A DNA stretch of 64,000 nucleotides, taken from the NCBI RefSeq assembly GCF_011386835.1, contig NC_088796.1, positions 84,465,468 to 84,529,467 of the forward strand, in the 5' to 3' direction. Shown one piece after another: positions 44,994-55,907 of the stretch; within the stretch, counting starts at the first letter, position 1, and the number at the start of each line of letters is the position of its first letter. The notes beneath the pieces were generated by a model that was not told where the DNA came from, ran no database searches, and saw only the letters and a list, made by a program, of their open reading frames with translations. The DNA is from Chrysemys picta bellii (Eukaryota > Chordata > Testudines > Emydidae). The position numbers were made by a program, and so were the translations under genes.

Positions 44994-45287
44994 TCACACC
45001 GTAGCCTGGCCAGTCATGAAACTGGTTTTCAAAGCTTCTCTGATGCGCAGCATGCCCTGCTGTGCTCTTCTAACCACCCTGGTGTCTGGCTGTGCGTAAT
45101 CAGTGGCCAGGCGATTTGCCTCAACCTCCCACCCTGCCATAAATGTCTCCCCCTTACTCTCACAGATATTGTGGAGCGCACAGCAAGCAGAAATAACGAT
45201 GGGAATATTGGTTTCGCTGAGGTCTAACCAAGTCAGTAAACTGCGCCAGTGAGCTTTTAAATGTCCAAAGGCACATTCTAACACCAT
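44994..45287 (-). pseudogene. Harbinger transposase C-terminal remnant
   Basis: The last 97 codons match the C-terminus of the transposase at 28146-28658, including LECAFGHLKAHWRSL with the third acidic residue, and the shared end (IREALKTSFMTGQATV). Just upstream of it (about 45330) the sequence joins to 5' flanking sequence of the transposase, so the catalytic aspartates are deleted. Confidence 0.88.
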
Positions 45288-45610
45288 CCTTCACTTGCTC
45301 AGCCTATAGTTGAACTGCTCCTTACTACTGTCCAGGCTTCATGAGCCATGGGAGCAAGGGATAGGCTGGGGTAGGTGCAACCGCGCAGTACTGCTGACTG
45401 GGAGAGCAGCCTGAGGCAGAAGCCTCCAGCTGGCATGATATTCCAGGCAGAACTGAATCTCTATTAGATGAAACTTAAAGAAGAGAATGACCTGGAGTCA
45501 TTCCCATTTTTGTCCAGGCGCTCCCGACCAACCTAACCGAGGTCAGCCAGGAGCACCCACGGGACGATGACGAGGGCTAGCAGTCGTATTGCACCATCTG
45601 CCGTCCGCAA

Positions 45611-45640
45611 AACAAGGCAAGGCAAGGCAAGGCAAGGCAA
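45611..45640 (+). repeat. (GGCAA)n microsatellite
   Basis: About five to six tandem copies of aggca/ggcaa within the Harbinger copy. It is a simple-sequence expansion. Confidence 0.85.
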
Positions 45641-45965
45641 GGGGATGCTTCTGTGTAGCACTGCAGTACCGCATCTGCCAGCAGCATCCAGGAAACATAC
45701 AGCTGAGCGGGCTCCATGCTTGCTGTGGTATGTCGTCTGCACAGGTAACCCAGGAAAAAAGGCGAGAAACGATTTTTTGCCGTTGCTTTCATGGAGGGAG
45801 GGAAGGAGGGGGGGCCTGACGACATGTACCCAGAACAACCCGCGACAATGTTTTTGCCCCGTCAGGCATTGGGAGCTCAACCCAGAATTCCAATGGGCAG
45901 CGGAGACTGCGGGAACTGTGGGATAGCTACCACAGTGCAACACTCCGAAAGTCAACGCTAGCCTC

Positions 45966-46094
45966 AAGTATCAGAGGGGTAGCCGTGTTAGTCTGAATCT
46001 GTAAAAAGCAACAGAGGGTCCTGTGGCACCTTTAAGGCTAACAGAAGTATTGGGAGCATAAGCTTTTGTGGGTAAGAACCTCACTTCTTCAGAT
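45966..46094 (+). mobile_element. SINE inserted in the Harbinger copy
   Basis: Carries the head ggggtagccgtgttagtctg, the middle 'cctgtggcaccttta' and the tail cctcacttcttcagat. Flanking gcctc at 45961-45965 and 46095-46099 suggests a short or decayed target duplication. It is younger than the Harbinger insertion. Confidence 0.85.
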
Positions 46095-46229
46095 GCCTCG
46101 GTACTGTGGACGCACACTGCCGACTTAATGCGCTTAGTGGGGACACACACAATCGACAATATCAAATCAATTTCTAAAAAATCGACTTCTATTAAATTGA
46201 CCTAATTTTGTAGTGTAGACATACCCTAA

Positions 46230-46258
46230 CTTTATTCCCCCTTGCTTGTGCTATTCAC
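46230..46258 (-). mobile_element. CR1 ORF2 linker fragment, right part
   Basis: Continues the CR1 sequence interrupted at 44106 (ctttattcccccttgcttg). It ends where a hAT-like fragment begins. Confidence 0.5.
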
Positions 46259-46365
46259 AGGTACCAACTTCTCCTCTGGCCAGTGGGTGCTCAACCCCAC
46301 AGCCCCTGCTCTGCCCTCGCCCCACCCCCATTCCACTCCTTCCCCAAGTCCCTCCCCCCTCCCGA
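46259..46365. mobile_element. hAT-like MITE left-end fragment
   Basis: caggtaccaacttctcctct and 'gtgggtgctcaacccc' match the family of the nested element at 22691-22999. The right end is missing. Confidence 0.55.
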
Positions 46366-47840
46366 TTGTGCTGGTGGAGAGCAATGCATATTTGCCCTAA
46401 TGGAGGGGATATTCAGGCCCTTGGTCTTCAGATGCATGTAAGTAACAATAGGAGTTGCCCATGCCTATCTGAGGGAATAAGTAGGCCCATAGATTAGAGA
46501 GTACACACCTTCGGGTATAGGTAAAATAAAAAACAGTATTGCACAATGTAAATTAATTGTAATATTCCTGCATATAAAAGGGAAATGAAATCAGACTTGG
46601 AAAAGATTTGATATATGTACAGTAGCAGCCTTCTAAAAAAGGATTAGCAGGCTAGTAAATACGAGATGAAAATGTTTTCTATTATCCTGCTCCCCATCAA
46701 TCCCCTCAGTTACAGCCCTACAATTTACTGTAGTGTCAAATGCATCTGTGATCTATGTTACAACTTATTCAGCTTTTCCCACCATTACACCTCTTTCTAG
46801 CACCATGCGCCCTTTCCACCATCACATCCTCCTGGTAGTCTTCGGCATCGGTACTGAAGTTGGTTCTTACTATAAACACCCATCCTGAATCTCTATAAGC
46901 AATTCAGTATGGATCAAGTAACCAGCCACAGCGGTACCTGTAGCTACATTTTTAGCACAAATCCACAGCAGGAAGCAGTTCTCTGTGTTCTTACTTTACT
47001 TACTTTACTTTTTTTAGAAATCAGAGCTCATGTGAAGAAAATGTGAGCTCATTAGAGCAATTACAGGATGAATAATGGGGCATCTTGTGCTGGCCAATAT
47101 AGATCTCAAATGTGAGATCTCACCAAGATTAAAGCCGAAGGCATACGTGGGCTCCGATTCCCGTGTGAAGAAGTACTGGGGCCAGACAAAGATCACTTCT
47201 TTATGCTTTATCACTTAATCATATTCATCCTTTCATGTATCCTAGTTAAAAAAATTGTCCCTATTTGTTTCACTGATCCTATTGCTGCCCTTGCTACTTG
47301 TAATTGTTATTGTGTAAAGCAACTCCACCTTCTTTTGTGCCCACTTTTCCTTCGCTTAAGTTGCTGCCCTCTCTCTTTCTTGTAAGTGAGAAGAGTGGGA
47401 GAGAATCCTGTCAAGAACCCTAAAGTGATCAAAACATGTCTAGGGATTGTGTGGAAATTGAAAAGACCTAACAAAAGAGTCACCCTTATAAATGGAAGTA
47501 ATGCACAGACCTTAGAGCAAAAATGCTGAGGAGACTTTGTATGAAATATGCTGAAAGTAAAAGACATTCAAATTGTTATGAGAAGTGAAAAGAGGCTTCA
47601 GACTCTTTTGAATAGCCATCAGAGGAACACAAAGGACTGTTGCTCACAGTTATCTCACTTTAAATCCACTACAAGAATGTTTAGCTTTCTAGTTACATAT
47701 GCAGATATGCTCACTAACTACATCTGTAGTTTTGATTTTATTTACATGAATGGACTGTTACTCAAATCCCATTGTTCTGTATATGCCATGAGATTAGTTT
47801 GGAGCAAAACTCTTAAGCTGTAATACTATTAAAATGCAGA
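46366..47840. other. Non-coding stretch, no gene seen
   Basis: AT-rich. A (ACTTT)n-like tract lies at about 46993-47010. ORFs of 60-91 codons have no recognisable motif. Confidence 0.35.
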
Positions 47841-47847
47841 TAACTAA

Positions 47848-47935
47848 ATTCTCTGGGTGAAATCCTGGCTTCATATAAGTCAATGGGAGTTTTACCACTG
47901 ACTGTAATGGAGCCAGGATTTCTGTCACTGTACTG
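47848..47935. repeat. Ancient palindromic amniote repeat
   Basis: gggtgaaatcctggcttcat is mirrored by atggagccaggatttctgtc around 'gtcaatgggagttttaccac'. This motif, from memory, is one of the most frequent ancient palindromic repeats of birds and reptiles. A G-run and GA-rich tract follow at 47960-48000. Confidence 0.7.
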
Positions 47936-48885
47936 CATGATGGAGTGAAAGTGAAATAAAGGGTGGGGAAGGGTGGGGGGGGGGGAGAGAGAAGGGGGAG
48001 AAAAGTACACTTACTTAGTGCCTGCCATCTGATTGTGTCAAAATAATTTACCAACATTAATAAAGCCTCAGATCAACCCTATGAGTTATACACATTTTAT
48101 AGATGGGGAAACTAAGACACAATGAGATCAATTGACTTGCCCAAGGTCACCCTAGTGAGCAGTGGCTCCACTGAAAAGGGAATCCAGGAGTCTGGGCAGG
48201 CAGTTCCTAGGCTAACCACTACTAGATCAAAGAAGGAGAGGATGAGGAGGAAGTTGATGACTAGCTAATCTACTTCTGTTTTTGCAATCTCATCAGCAAG
48301 TAGTGTCTATGCAGAGGGTGGCAGTAAAGACAGGCTAAGTGGGGAGAGGAGAGAAAGTAGGAGGAAGAAAGTGGGGCAGGAAGTATAATTGCCTGTTCTA
48401 GATTTTTTCCAATGCAGGACAGTGTGTATATGCTATGCCTCCTTTCCTCAGTTATAAATTACAGTTTATTCTTTTCCTCAGTGATTTTTAAGACAAGGGA
48501 CCCCATCTCTGCATGGTACAGAGGTATAGGTAGAGAACTGGATTATTTGTACTCTAGATAATTTACTAATCCTTAAAAGAATTTGTTTAGTCTTCAGCAA
48601 AGCAAAGTATTGAATTCCTGGAAGGATTCCAGTTTCCTCCAGCTCCATTTTAACCAAAATCATCTACAAAACTATATACAAAACTTTCCTAAATGATGAA
48701 GTGGGAAGACAGGTCCTTAGAAATACTTGAATGGGAACATGTTAGAAAGAGTTTTACTAATTAATTATAGGGCAAGGCAGTTACAGTTGAAGATACAGTT
48801 AGACTAATTGTAACTCACACACCTTTTGGATGTGGTGTTCTGTCCCATCTAGTGGCACCAAGACCACTTAAAGAGAGAGATAAAA
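47936..48885. other. Non-coding stretch, no gene seen
   Basis: Includes 48055-48215, which resembles an old repeat (gatggggaaactaagacac ... ggtcaccctagtgagc). No gene. Confidence 0.35.
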
Positions 48886-48887
48886 TG

Positions 48888-49000
48888 AGTCTGCTTAACA
48901 GCCAGTTGGCTTTTAGCTCATGGAGTAGAGGCTCATGCACTAAGTTCCAGAGGTCCCAGGTTCGATCCCATCCACCGACAACTGGGGTTTATCAGCATTA
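48888..49000 (+). mobile_element. tRNA-like SINE head, cut by a Tigger-like element
   Basis: Contains box A-like tagctcatggagtagagg and box B-like ggttcgatccc at tRNA-like spacing. The T-arm and acceptor stem do not pair well, so it is not a working tRNA. It reads as a tRNA-derived SINE whose tail is interrupted at 49001. Confidence 0.55.
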
Positions 49001-49999
49001 CACAGTAACTCCTCACTTAAAGTTGTCCTGGTTAACGTTGTTACGTTGCTGATCAATTAGGGAACATGTTCATTTAAAGTTGTGCAATGCTCCTTTCTAA
49101 CGTCATTTGGCAGCCGCCTGCTTTGTCCACTGCATGAGCAGCCCGTTGCAGCTAGCTGGTGGGGGCTTGGAACCAGGGTGGACTGGCAGCCCCACTATCA
49201 GCTCCCCGCTCCCGTAAGTTCCCTGTGCTGCAGCCGCTCAGCAGGCTATCAATTGGCAGTTCAGCTCTCCTCCCCCCACTGCCATGTGCTGCTCCTGCCC
49301 TCTACCTTGGAGCTGTTCCCAGAGACTCCTGCTTTACTGTGCAGGGGGGGAAGAGAGGGGGCTAATGTCAGGGTGTCCCTCTCCCCCCTGCTCCTGCACC
49401 CCGCTTACCCCTTCTCCATATAGAGCAGGGAGGGGACACAGAGGGAACAAGACAGAGAGCTTGGGGCAGCAGCTGTTGTCTCAACTTCCTGATCCACTTA
49501 AAAAGAAAATGCACTTAAGAGTAGGTCAGCTTACTTAAAGGGACAGGGTGCAGCTCTCTCTCTCTTTCCCACACACAAGGTGTGTGTCTGTTTCTGTCTG
49601 CTATACTGTCTCCCCTCCCTCATGTTCGTGCTGCCTTGATGAGAGGCTACATTAACAACAATGTGTTAACACTTGAGGGCTCAGCCGAGTGCTAGTTCAT
49701 CATTTAGCAGTAAGGCATTCCCTGGGAAATATCCCTCCCTCTTCCACCCTCTAACTTCACCACCTCAACCAAGCTTCACAATCATCATAGCTGAGAACAG
49801 TATTACATTGTTTGTTTAAAACGTATACTGTGTGTATATCTATGTAATATATAGTTTTTTGTCTGGTGAAATTTCCCTGGAACCTAACCCCCTCATTTAC
49901 ATTAATTCTTATGGGGAAATTGGATTCACTTAACATCGTTTCGCTTAAAGTCTCATTTTTCAGGAACATAACTACAACGTTAAGCGAGGAGTTACTGTA
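49001..49999. mobile_element. Pogo/Tigger-like (Tc1/mariner) element, non-autonomous
   Basis: The left end cacagtaactcctcacttaa and right end taagcgaggagttactgta form inverted repeats of about 24 bases. They are bounded by TA dinucleotides (48999-49000 and 50000-50001), the Tc1/mariner target. The inner ends keep the 'aacgtt' motifs and the 'ttaatgtaaatgagggggtt' type sequence of such elements (reverse orientation at about 49880). The middle (49090-49600) is GC-richer unrelated sequence and no transposase is encoded. Confidence 0.85.
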
Positions 50000-50001
50000 T
50001 A

Positions 50002-51849
50002 ATTACTTTAGTTAGCCCATAAACTCTGAAAGTACAAAAGTGCTCGTGTTAGAGTTTCTCTACTTTATATTTATTAGAACATAACACAGGCATTTTAGTA
50101 CCAGCTGTGCTTTAGCTAGAAAATTTCTTCACAAGTACAGCCTACTGGTTTTGAAGAGAAACTGTCATAATCATTGCTTGTTAAAACAAATTTAAGGCCT
50201 GATCCAAAGACCACTGAAGTCAGTGGCATCTTTGGATCAGGAGAGATCTAGAATATGTATATGAATTCATTGGCCTTTTTCCTTCCTTTCTGTGTTTTTA
50301 CATATTTCCCTTCAATAACTTGTATTTATTTTACAATTTTAATAAACCTTAGCATATAGAAAGTAATCCAGAAATTAATGTCATTACCTCTGGCATATTT
50401 GAGGTGTTTGGTTATGACTTTGATAAGTCACAAATCCAGGAAGAAGGCATTATGGAAGTGGAGCTGCTCTGAAATAATGTACAAATGCTATATGTTTACT
50501 GAATGAATATATTGGTTTAGTTCAATAGAGTGCAGCTAGAAAAAAACAAGCAAGAAGGGCAATGAATAGCTTGAGATAACCTACCTTTCAGCAAACACTT
50601 GAAGGTTGTTAAGGGACAATGCCCCAACCTCTTAGCTTTGAACATTTTACCTTCTCTCCAGCCAACGTGCATAATCAGTCTTGTCCAGAAGGGCCAAAGC
50701 TCCGGAACACAGAAGAATAAAATACTTCTGGAAGTTTAAGGAGGACCTCCTTCTTAAGAGAGGGGGGAGAGTTGTTCAGGGGAACAAGACAAACACTCTG
50801 GAGTATCTGAAGAAGTTAAACCCAACTAGTTTACCATAAGAGGATTGTAAGCCTAATAGATATGCCAACAGCATTGTAGATCACTGCTCATAGACTCCTG
50901 AAGGGAAGAAACGCAGGTGTCCAAACTCAGTCGGACCTGCAGGATAAGCATGGTTGATACACATGGTACAGTAGCCAAAAGCCTGGTGTAAGAGTGTGAG
51001 AATTGTGGAAATCCACCTTGACCATAGGTGAAGTCACTGGGGGAGGGTGAGAAGGGGACAGCGCACTAGAGAGAGCATAAAGAGGACAGAGGTGCAGGTA
51101 ACCCTGAGCCAAGACAGAGGGGAGTAGAGAAAAAATGGTGTACAAAATGACAAAAGGAGAAGGGCTAGGGGGGAGATGGCAGAATAATATCAATAATACC
51201 CATTTGGGGATGGGTTACACCTAATAAACCCCAGATTTATAAAACAAGGAAATGGGAAGCAAAAAGTTTGAGTATGTGGTGTCAAAGTTTAACATGGCTG
51301 CATGGACTAACTTTTCAAACTCTCAAAACAGAGAGGTTTCACCCAGCTCTTCATCATGTGGCCCTGAATTCTATGTCTCATTAAAAATATGATTAAAAAA
51401 AAAAAGGAAAAATTACTTACTAGTTAAACAATGGCAACAAACAGCACGGCAGACTTACGGGGAGAATCACTCACCAAACTCCCTGTAAACATGGAGTTAA
51501 AATTGCTGCCATACAGCAGGGTGTTGCCTCCTCCTCCCCCTGCACTTCCTGAATGGGAGAGATTAATTCCTCAAATTTAAACATTCAAAAAACCAGGAAA
51601 CACAGAGTCACAGCTTTTACACAAGAATTACAGTATAAGCAACCCAACTGACAAACCCCTTTACAAGAGCATTGCAGCTACATTAAAAAAGAAACCTCAG
51701 ATTAGAAAAAGAAAAATGCAAAGTTAAAATATTTCTCTGACTAATCAACCACACTGATACCTGAGGGCTCTTCAGTCTATAGATTGAAGGTCAAGATCTA
51801 CTGACTGGAAATTGAACTCAGCAATGTTCAAACTGGAAATAGGCTGCTG
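50002..51849. other. Non-coding stretch with one ancient palindrome
   Basis: A short palindrome at 50194-50243 (ggcctgatccaaagac ... tctttggatcagg) is an ancient repeat core. The rest holds no supportable gene or element. Confidence 0.45.
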
Positions 51850-52082
51850 TTTTAACAGGAAGGGAAATTAACCATTGGAACAAATGATCAAGAGATGTGA
51901 TAATTTGGAGTCTTTAAATCAAGATTGGATACATCTGTAAAAAAATAAAATTGAACCACAAGTTGTTGGACTAGATGCAGAAAGTACTGGATGAAATCCA
52001 TGGCCTGTGTTAATCAGGAGGTGAGACAAGAGGATCATAATGATTCCCTCCTAGTCTTTAAATCTATGACTATGAGTAGAGT
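51850..52082 (+). mobile_element. CR1 3'-end fragment, plus strand, old subfamily
   Basis: The order 'ggaaattaaccattggaac', 'cttggagtctttaaatcaag'-like words, 'gttggactagatgcag', 'ggcctgtgttaatcaggagg' and 'tagtctttaaatctatgac' is that of a CR1 ORF2 end plus 3' UTR. It has drifted further than the other copies. No coding remains. Confidence 0.75.
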
Positions 52083-52694
52083 TATTTGCTCTTTACATCC
52101 CAAATGTAATATGAAGGAATCACACAGGCACAAGAGGGTCCAAATAACTCTGTTTACTAAACATGTATAATATGCAAGGCCTAGCTACGTATACACACTG
52201 CTGCTCTGGTGGGTGTCTGGTGGCTTCTGAATCACAGAGTGGGCACTCACAAGTTATTTGAAGGAATACTACCCAATTCTTACACAGCATAGTGTATTGG
52301 AATTGGGTAGTATATCTGGATTATAGAGAAATTTGAAAACTGGCTTTAAACTCTATTGCAACCTTACTACAGAGTTGCTATCACTTATCCGTAATTCTCA
52401 GTTTGGGGCTTTTCAACTGTGTAGCTCCTCTTAGTATTAAGGAGTATTGCCTATTTAAATCTCTACCTTGAGCAGATAACATCCATCTACAATGGACAAT
52501 CAAGAAGTTTTAGTAATGGCTTCTGAAGAGGATGTTTCCCTTCATGATTATTTGCTTGGAAGTAGAGGCTAATAATCAAATTTCATTCCCGAGGATTCTT
52601 TTTCCATTAGTCACACTCCACTAGGGGAGGGTGTTCTATCCTTCCCACTAAGCAACTGGGGATCAGTACTGTTATGTAAAAAGAGATCTCTTGG

Positions 52695-52729
<35 letters not shown>

Positions 52730-54184
52730 ACACACACTTTTCTCCATGCACCTTTTAAAGTGAAATAATCTTTTGATCCATTTAAGAAATTTAACTGCAT
52801 ACGAACAAATGAAGTAAAAACAGTTTAAATATAATTGGTTACTAATGATACATTAGTAGAACATTATGATGATAGCTATTTCACTGTCAGAGAACTCCAG
52901 GATTTCTTATTATCACCTGTAATTTCTACTCTATTTAAAGTAGCACAATATTTTTGCCAGTGTTAAAACTATACCAAATTACTTCTTCATTTAGGGCCTG
53001 ATCTTGCACCAGTGAAGTCAGTGAGAGTTTTACCATTGTTGCCATTTGGAGCAAGAACAATAGCTTTATGATCTAAATTTTCTAAAATATGCATATCTAA
53101 AGAAATTCTGTGTTCATTTACACTGGTGTAGATCTGGAGTAACTTCCCTGAAGCCAATAATTATTCTGAATGTATGCCAGTATAACAGAACAGAGTTTGG
53201 CACCTAATATTCACTGACAAGTGCTTCAACTTAATAATTTTATTACAGTTAAAATTTCCAGTTAACAATTACAGTATAAGCATCTATTGGTGTTTCTGTG
53301 ATAAACTCTTATATTCAGGGACTTATAACATGGCTGTACATATAAAATCTATTCTAAAAACCTGGAAAAAAGAGACCCTTTTGTTTCAAAGTGTAATTTT
53401 AAAAATTGTTTTGCTCATCTAAGTGATAGGAAGCAACAAATTAAAAGTGAAATGAATACAAACATGTATTTCTGTCCTCACAGCCTAAAATAACAACAAC
53501 CAAAAAAAAGAGTTGGATTTTACATCCATAAATGGACCTCACCATTTTAATATAATTAAAAATATGAGTGAAGGCAGAGGTTCATATACTAAACCCAAGT
53601 GATTTGCTGAGGGTGAGATCCTCACCCCAGCTCCTTTATGCTGGAGGTAAGGACCAGTGTAAAGGGGCTCTCAAAGTTTTGGATCCAGTCGGGGGACAAT
53701 TCCCAGGGTGCAGGGACCAAGGAGTCATCTACTGTTGACGTCCTTGCACGCACTGGCCCAGGGCCTTGGCTGGGGGCAGGAGGACATCTCAGGTGTGGAG
53801 ACATGGTTTTGTGGAGATTCTGAGCAGCGCTGCTACCCACAGCCAGGAAGGAACAGGATGTCATCACTTAGCCCAGTGAGGCAGTGTAAATTGTGCCAGT
53901 GGGCACTCAATCCCAAGGAACAGCCTGGAACTGGGAAGGTGCTAATTTGACTTAATGTTTCCTTCTTCTGAGCGGTGAGTTTTTTTTCTGTGCCTTACAG
54001 AAAGAATTAACTGATGTAAACGCACTGTTGTAGGAGTAGTGTAAAAAGCTAGAGAACAAAAGAAATGCATATACTACTGAACCACCAGTAATCTATGAAA
54101 ATACTCATTATTGGAGATATAGTTTTGGGTAACAGCCACATGGTTAATTTTAACCCTCTAGAGAATTTGCTGTGAGTCCCTTAT
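52083..54184. other. Non-coding stretch with microsatellite
   Basis: (CT)n followed by (CA)n lies at about 52698-52738. A weak ancient palindrome fragment is at 52993-53050 (gggcctgatcttgcaccag). 53605-53850 is GC-richer, with a mirrored 'gggtgag ... ctcacccc' start, perhaps an old MITE. No gene. Confidence 0.4.
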
Positions 54185-54335
54185 GCTTAGCAATTTGTCC
54201 CACTTTGTATTTAGCTTGAACACTCTAGTTACCTTCTTCAGACCCTGAGGAAGAGCTCTGTGAAGCTTGTCCCTTCTGCCAACAGGAGTTGGACCAATAA
54301 AAGATATTACCTCACCCGCCTTGTCTCTCACAAAA
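54185..54335 (+). mobile_element. SINE-like repeat, 3' part
   Basis: Words such as gaggaagagctctgtgaagc and 'gttggaccaataaaagata' followed by 'ttacctcaccc' match a repeat that I recall as widespread in reptiles. Only the 3' part is convincing. The family name is uncertain. 54336-54850 shows nothing further. Confidence 0.55.
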
Positions 54336-54851
54336 CTGAAAGGGGTAAGTTAATCATAGGCCTCTACCTAAGACAGAAGGTTTATGTGAACCCACACAGG
54401 AGTTTTGGACTGTGGACAAAAAAGGACTTTTGCAAAGTATTGTTTTGGGATGGGGGGAGGAAAGGAGAGGAGAGAGAGAATAGCCAGAACAAAGGACCAG
54501 ACAATGACACAGACAGACAGGAAGAGTGGCTGAAAACATGTTGTCTGAACCTGGAAGAAACCTGCAGAGAGATTTTTGAGTCAGGGGTGCAGGCTGAAAA
54601 AAAGAGTGCTTGTGGCATTGTGAGCAAACAAAGCTTTTTCATGCTATTTAATTTCTTCTGTATTCAGAAGTCTAGGACTTTGTACATTCTTTGTTAAGAA
54701 ACAAATCTGCATCAAAGGCATACCTAACTATCACAATTTCTATGCCCAAATGGAACATTTCCATGACCCCAAACTTCCACTAGCCAAGAGGTTGAAAAGG
54801 GGCTCCACTTCTTTTGCAGTAAGTTAGTAGGCAAGCCAGTGAATAGTTTAT

Positions 54852-55907
54852 GGCTATGTCTTCACTGCAAGAAAAATGTGTATTTACAGAAAGTTAGCTA
54901 TTTTGATGTAAAATTCTAGCCGAGACAAGGCTCTGTAGTTTTTACTTTGATACAGTTAGATGAGGCCAGCCCCAACTGGGGAAATGGGGGCCATTGTGTT
55001 GACTTTAACTAGCCACATCAAAGTAGTAATCACATGTGTTGTGAGATGCTACCGGTGTGGTGCTCTGCTTTCTCCTATGTTGATATCACTCGGCTGCGTG
55101 CGTGTGTTCCCTCTGTGTGCTGCCCCAGCTCTGCACAGATAGCTGACCCAGCAGACCCGAAGAGAACCCCCAATAACCACAGAGTCTAGTAAGATGCAAA
55201 ATCACGTTGAGTAGGTTTATTGCGACCTCGGACACAATTGCGGTTCCCTGTAGGTTTCTGAGCCTAACTCAGGGCATACTATGAGAAAGTGCCTCTTGGC
55301 AAGGACCCGGCTCAGTGGCGGCACTTTCCACTGCCCCCCGGCCGGACAAAGACACCACCCCAGGGATACATTCTTATACACAGGTACAAACAAATTACAC
55401 ATCACTCCTGACGCACTGAGGTGCAACCCCTCCACGTAGCAAGGTACAACCCCTCTAGGTAGTAAGGTGCCGCCTCTCACCTTGTATATGTTCGTTTGAT
55501 CAAAACAATTCTATCCATCATTTTACCCTTTTGCCCCTGTCATTGGGATGGGTCGGCCTGTTCCATGTTATCTGTGGAATGTTCCAGTATAGTGTATGTT
55601 CTAATATCTGGTGTCCAGTACCTTTTAGGTATGTCTCTTTTTGCAGCATCAGCCCTTTCCTTGTCACCTTCTGTGAGCAGGGCCTGCCTCTGGCTCACAG
55701 CTTAACTTTGCTTTATGTTAGCAAAGTCTTGACCATTACTTTAGTTCAGGCCTTAGGCCTCATACCAGGCCTCTGATACCAAGGTTTATCTCTCAGGGCC
55801 TCCTCTTACTACAACATGTGCCTATCTCAGCAAAGATTTTATATCAAGATAGCGAATTCAAGTTAGTTATCTTGATATAAAACCCCTTTTTATTACACTT
55901 TGTAGCC
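54852..55907. mobile_element. MITE split by a solo LTR
   Basis: The left half (54852-55038) starts GGCTATGTCTTCACTGC and the right half (about 55815-55907) ends with 'ttgatataaaacccc' and 'actttgtagcc'. Both match parts of the MITE at 3539-3780. Between them lies a 776-bp LTR. Confidence 0.7.
55039..55814 (-). mobile_element. Solo LTR, probably minus orientation
   Basis: It is bounded by a perfect 6-bp duplication catgtg (55033-55038 and 55815-55820), with inverted TTGT/ACAA ends. On the minus strand an AATAAA (tttatt at about 55217-55222) is followed by a G/T-rich segment, as expected for R-U5. No internal retroviral sequence is present, so it arose by LTR-LTR recombination or was never complete. 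If the ends are instead TGTTGT/ACAACA, the flanking duplication would not match. Confidence 0.75.

Larger units (their letters stand above)
44107..46226. mobile_element. PIF/Harbinger element, second copy, internally deleted
   Basis: Left end GCCCTGGTCTACACTACGAG and right end TTGTAGTGTAGACATACCC. It is flanked by TAA on both sides (44104-44106 and 46227-46229), the expected 3-bp duplication. It is homologous to element A at 25636-29215, has lost Myb exon 2 and most of the transposase, and retains the right terminal region that A lacks. A SINE (45966-46094) and a (GGCAA)n tract lie within. Confidence 0.93.

Noticed and set aside
48888..48975. Possible functional tRNA gene
   Set aside because: Box A and box B words are present but stems do not pair, so it is a SINE head, not a tRNA.
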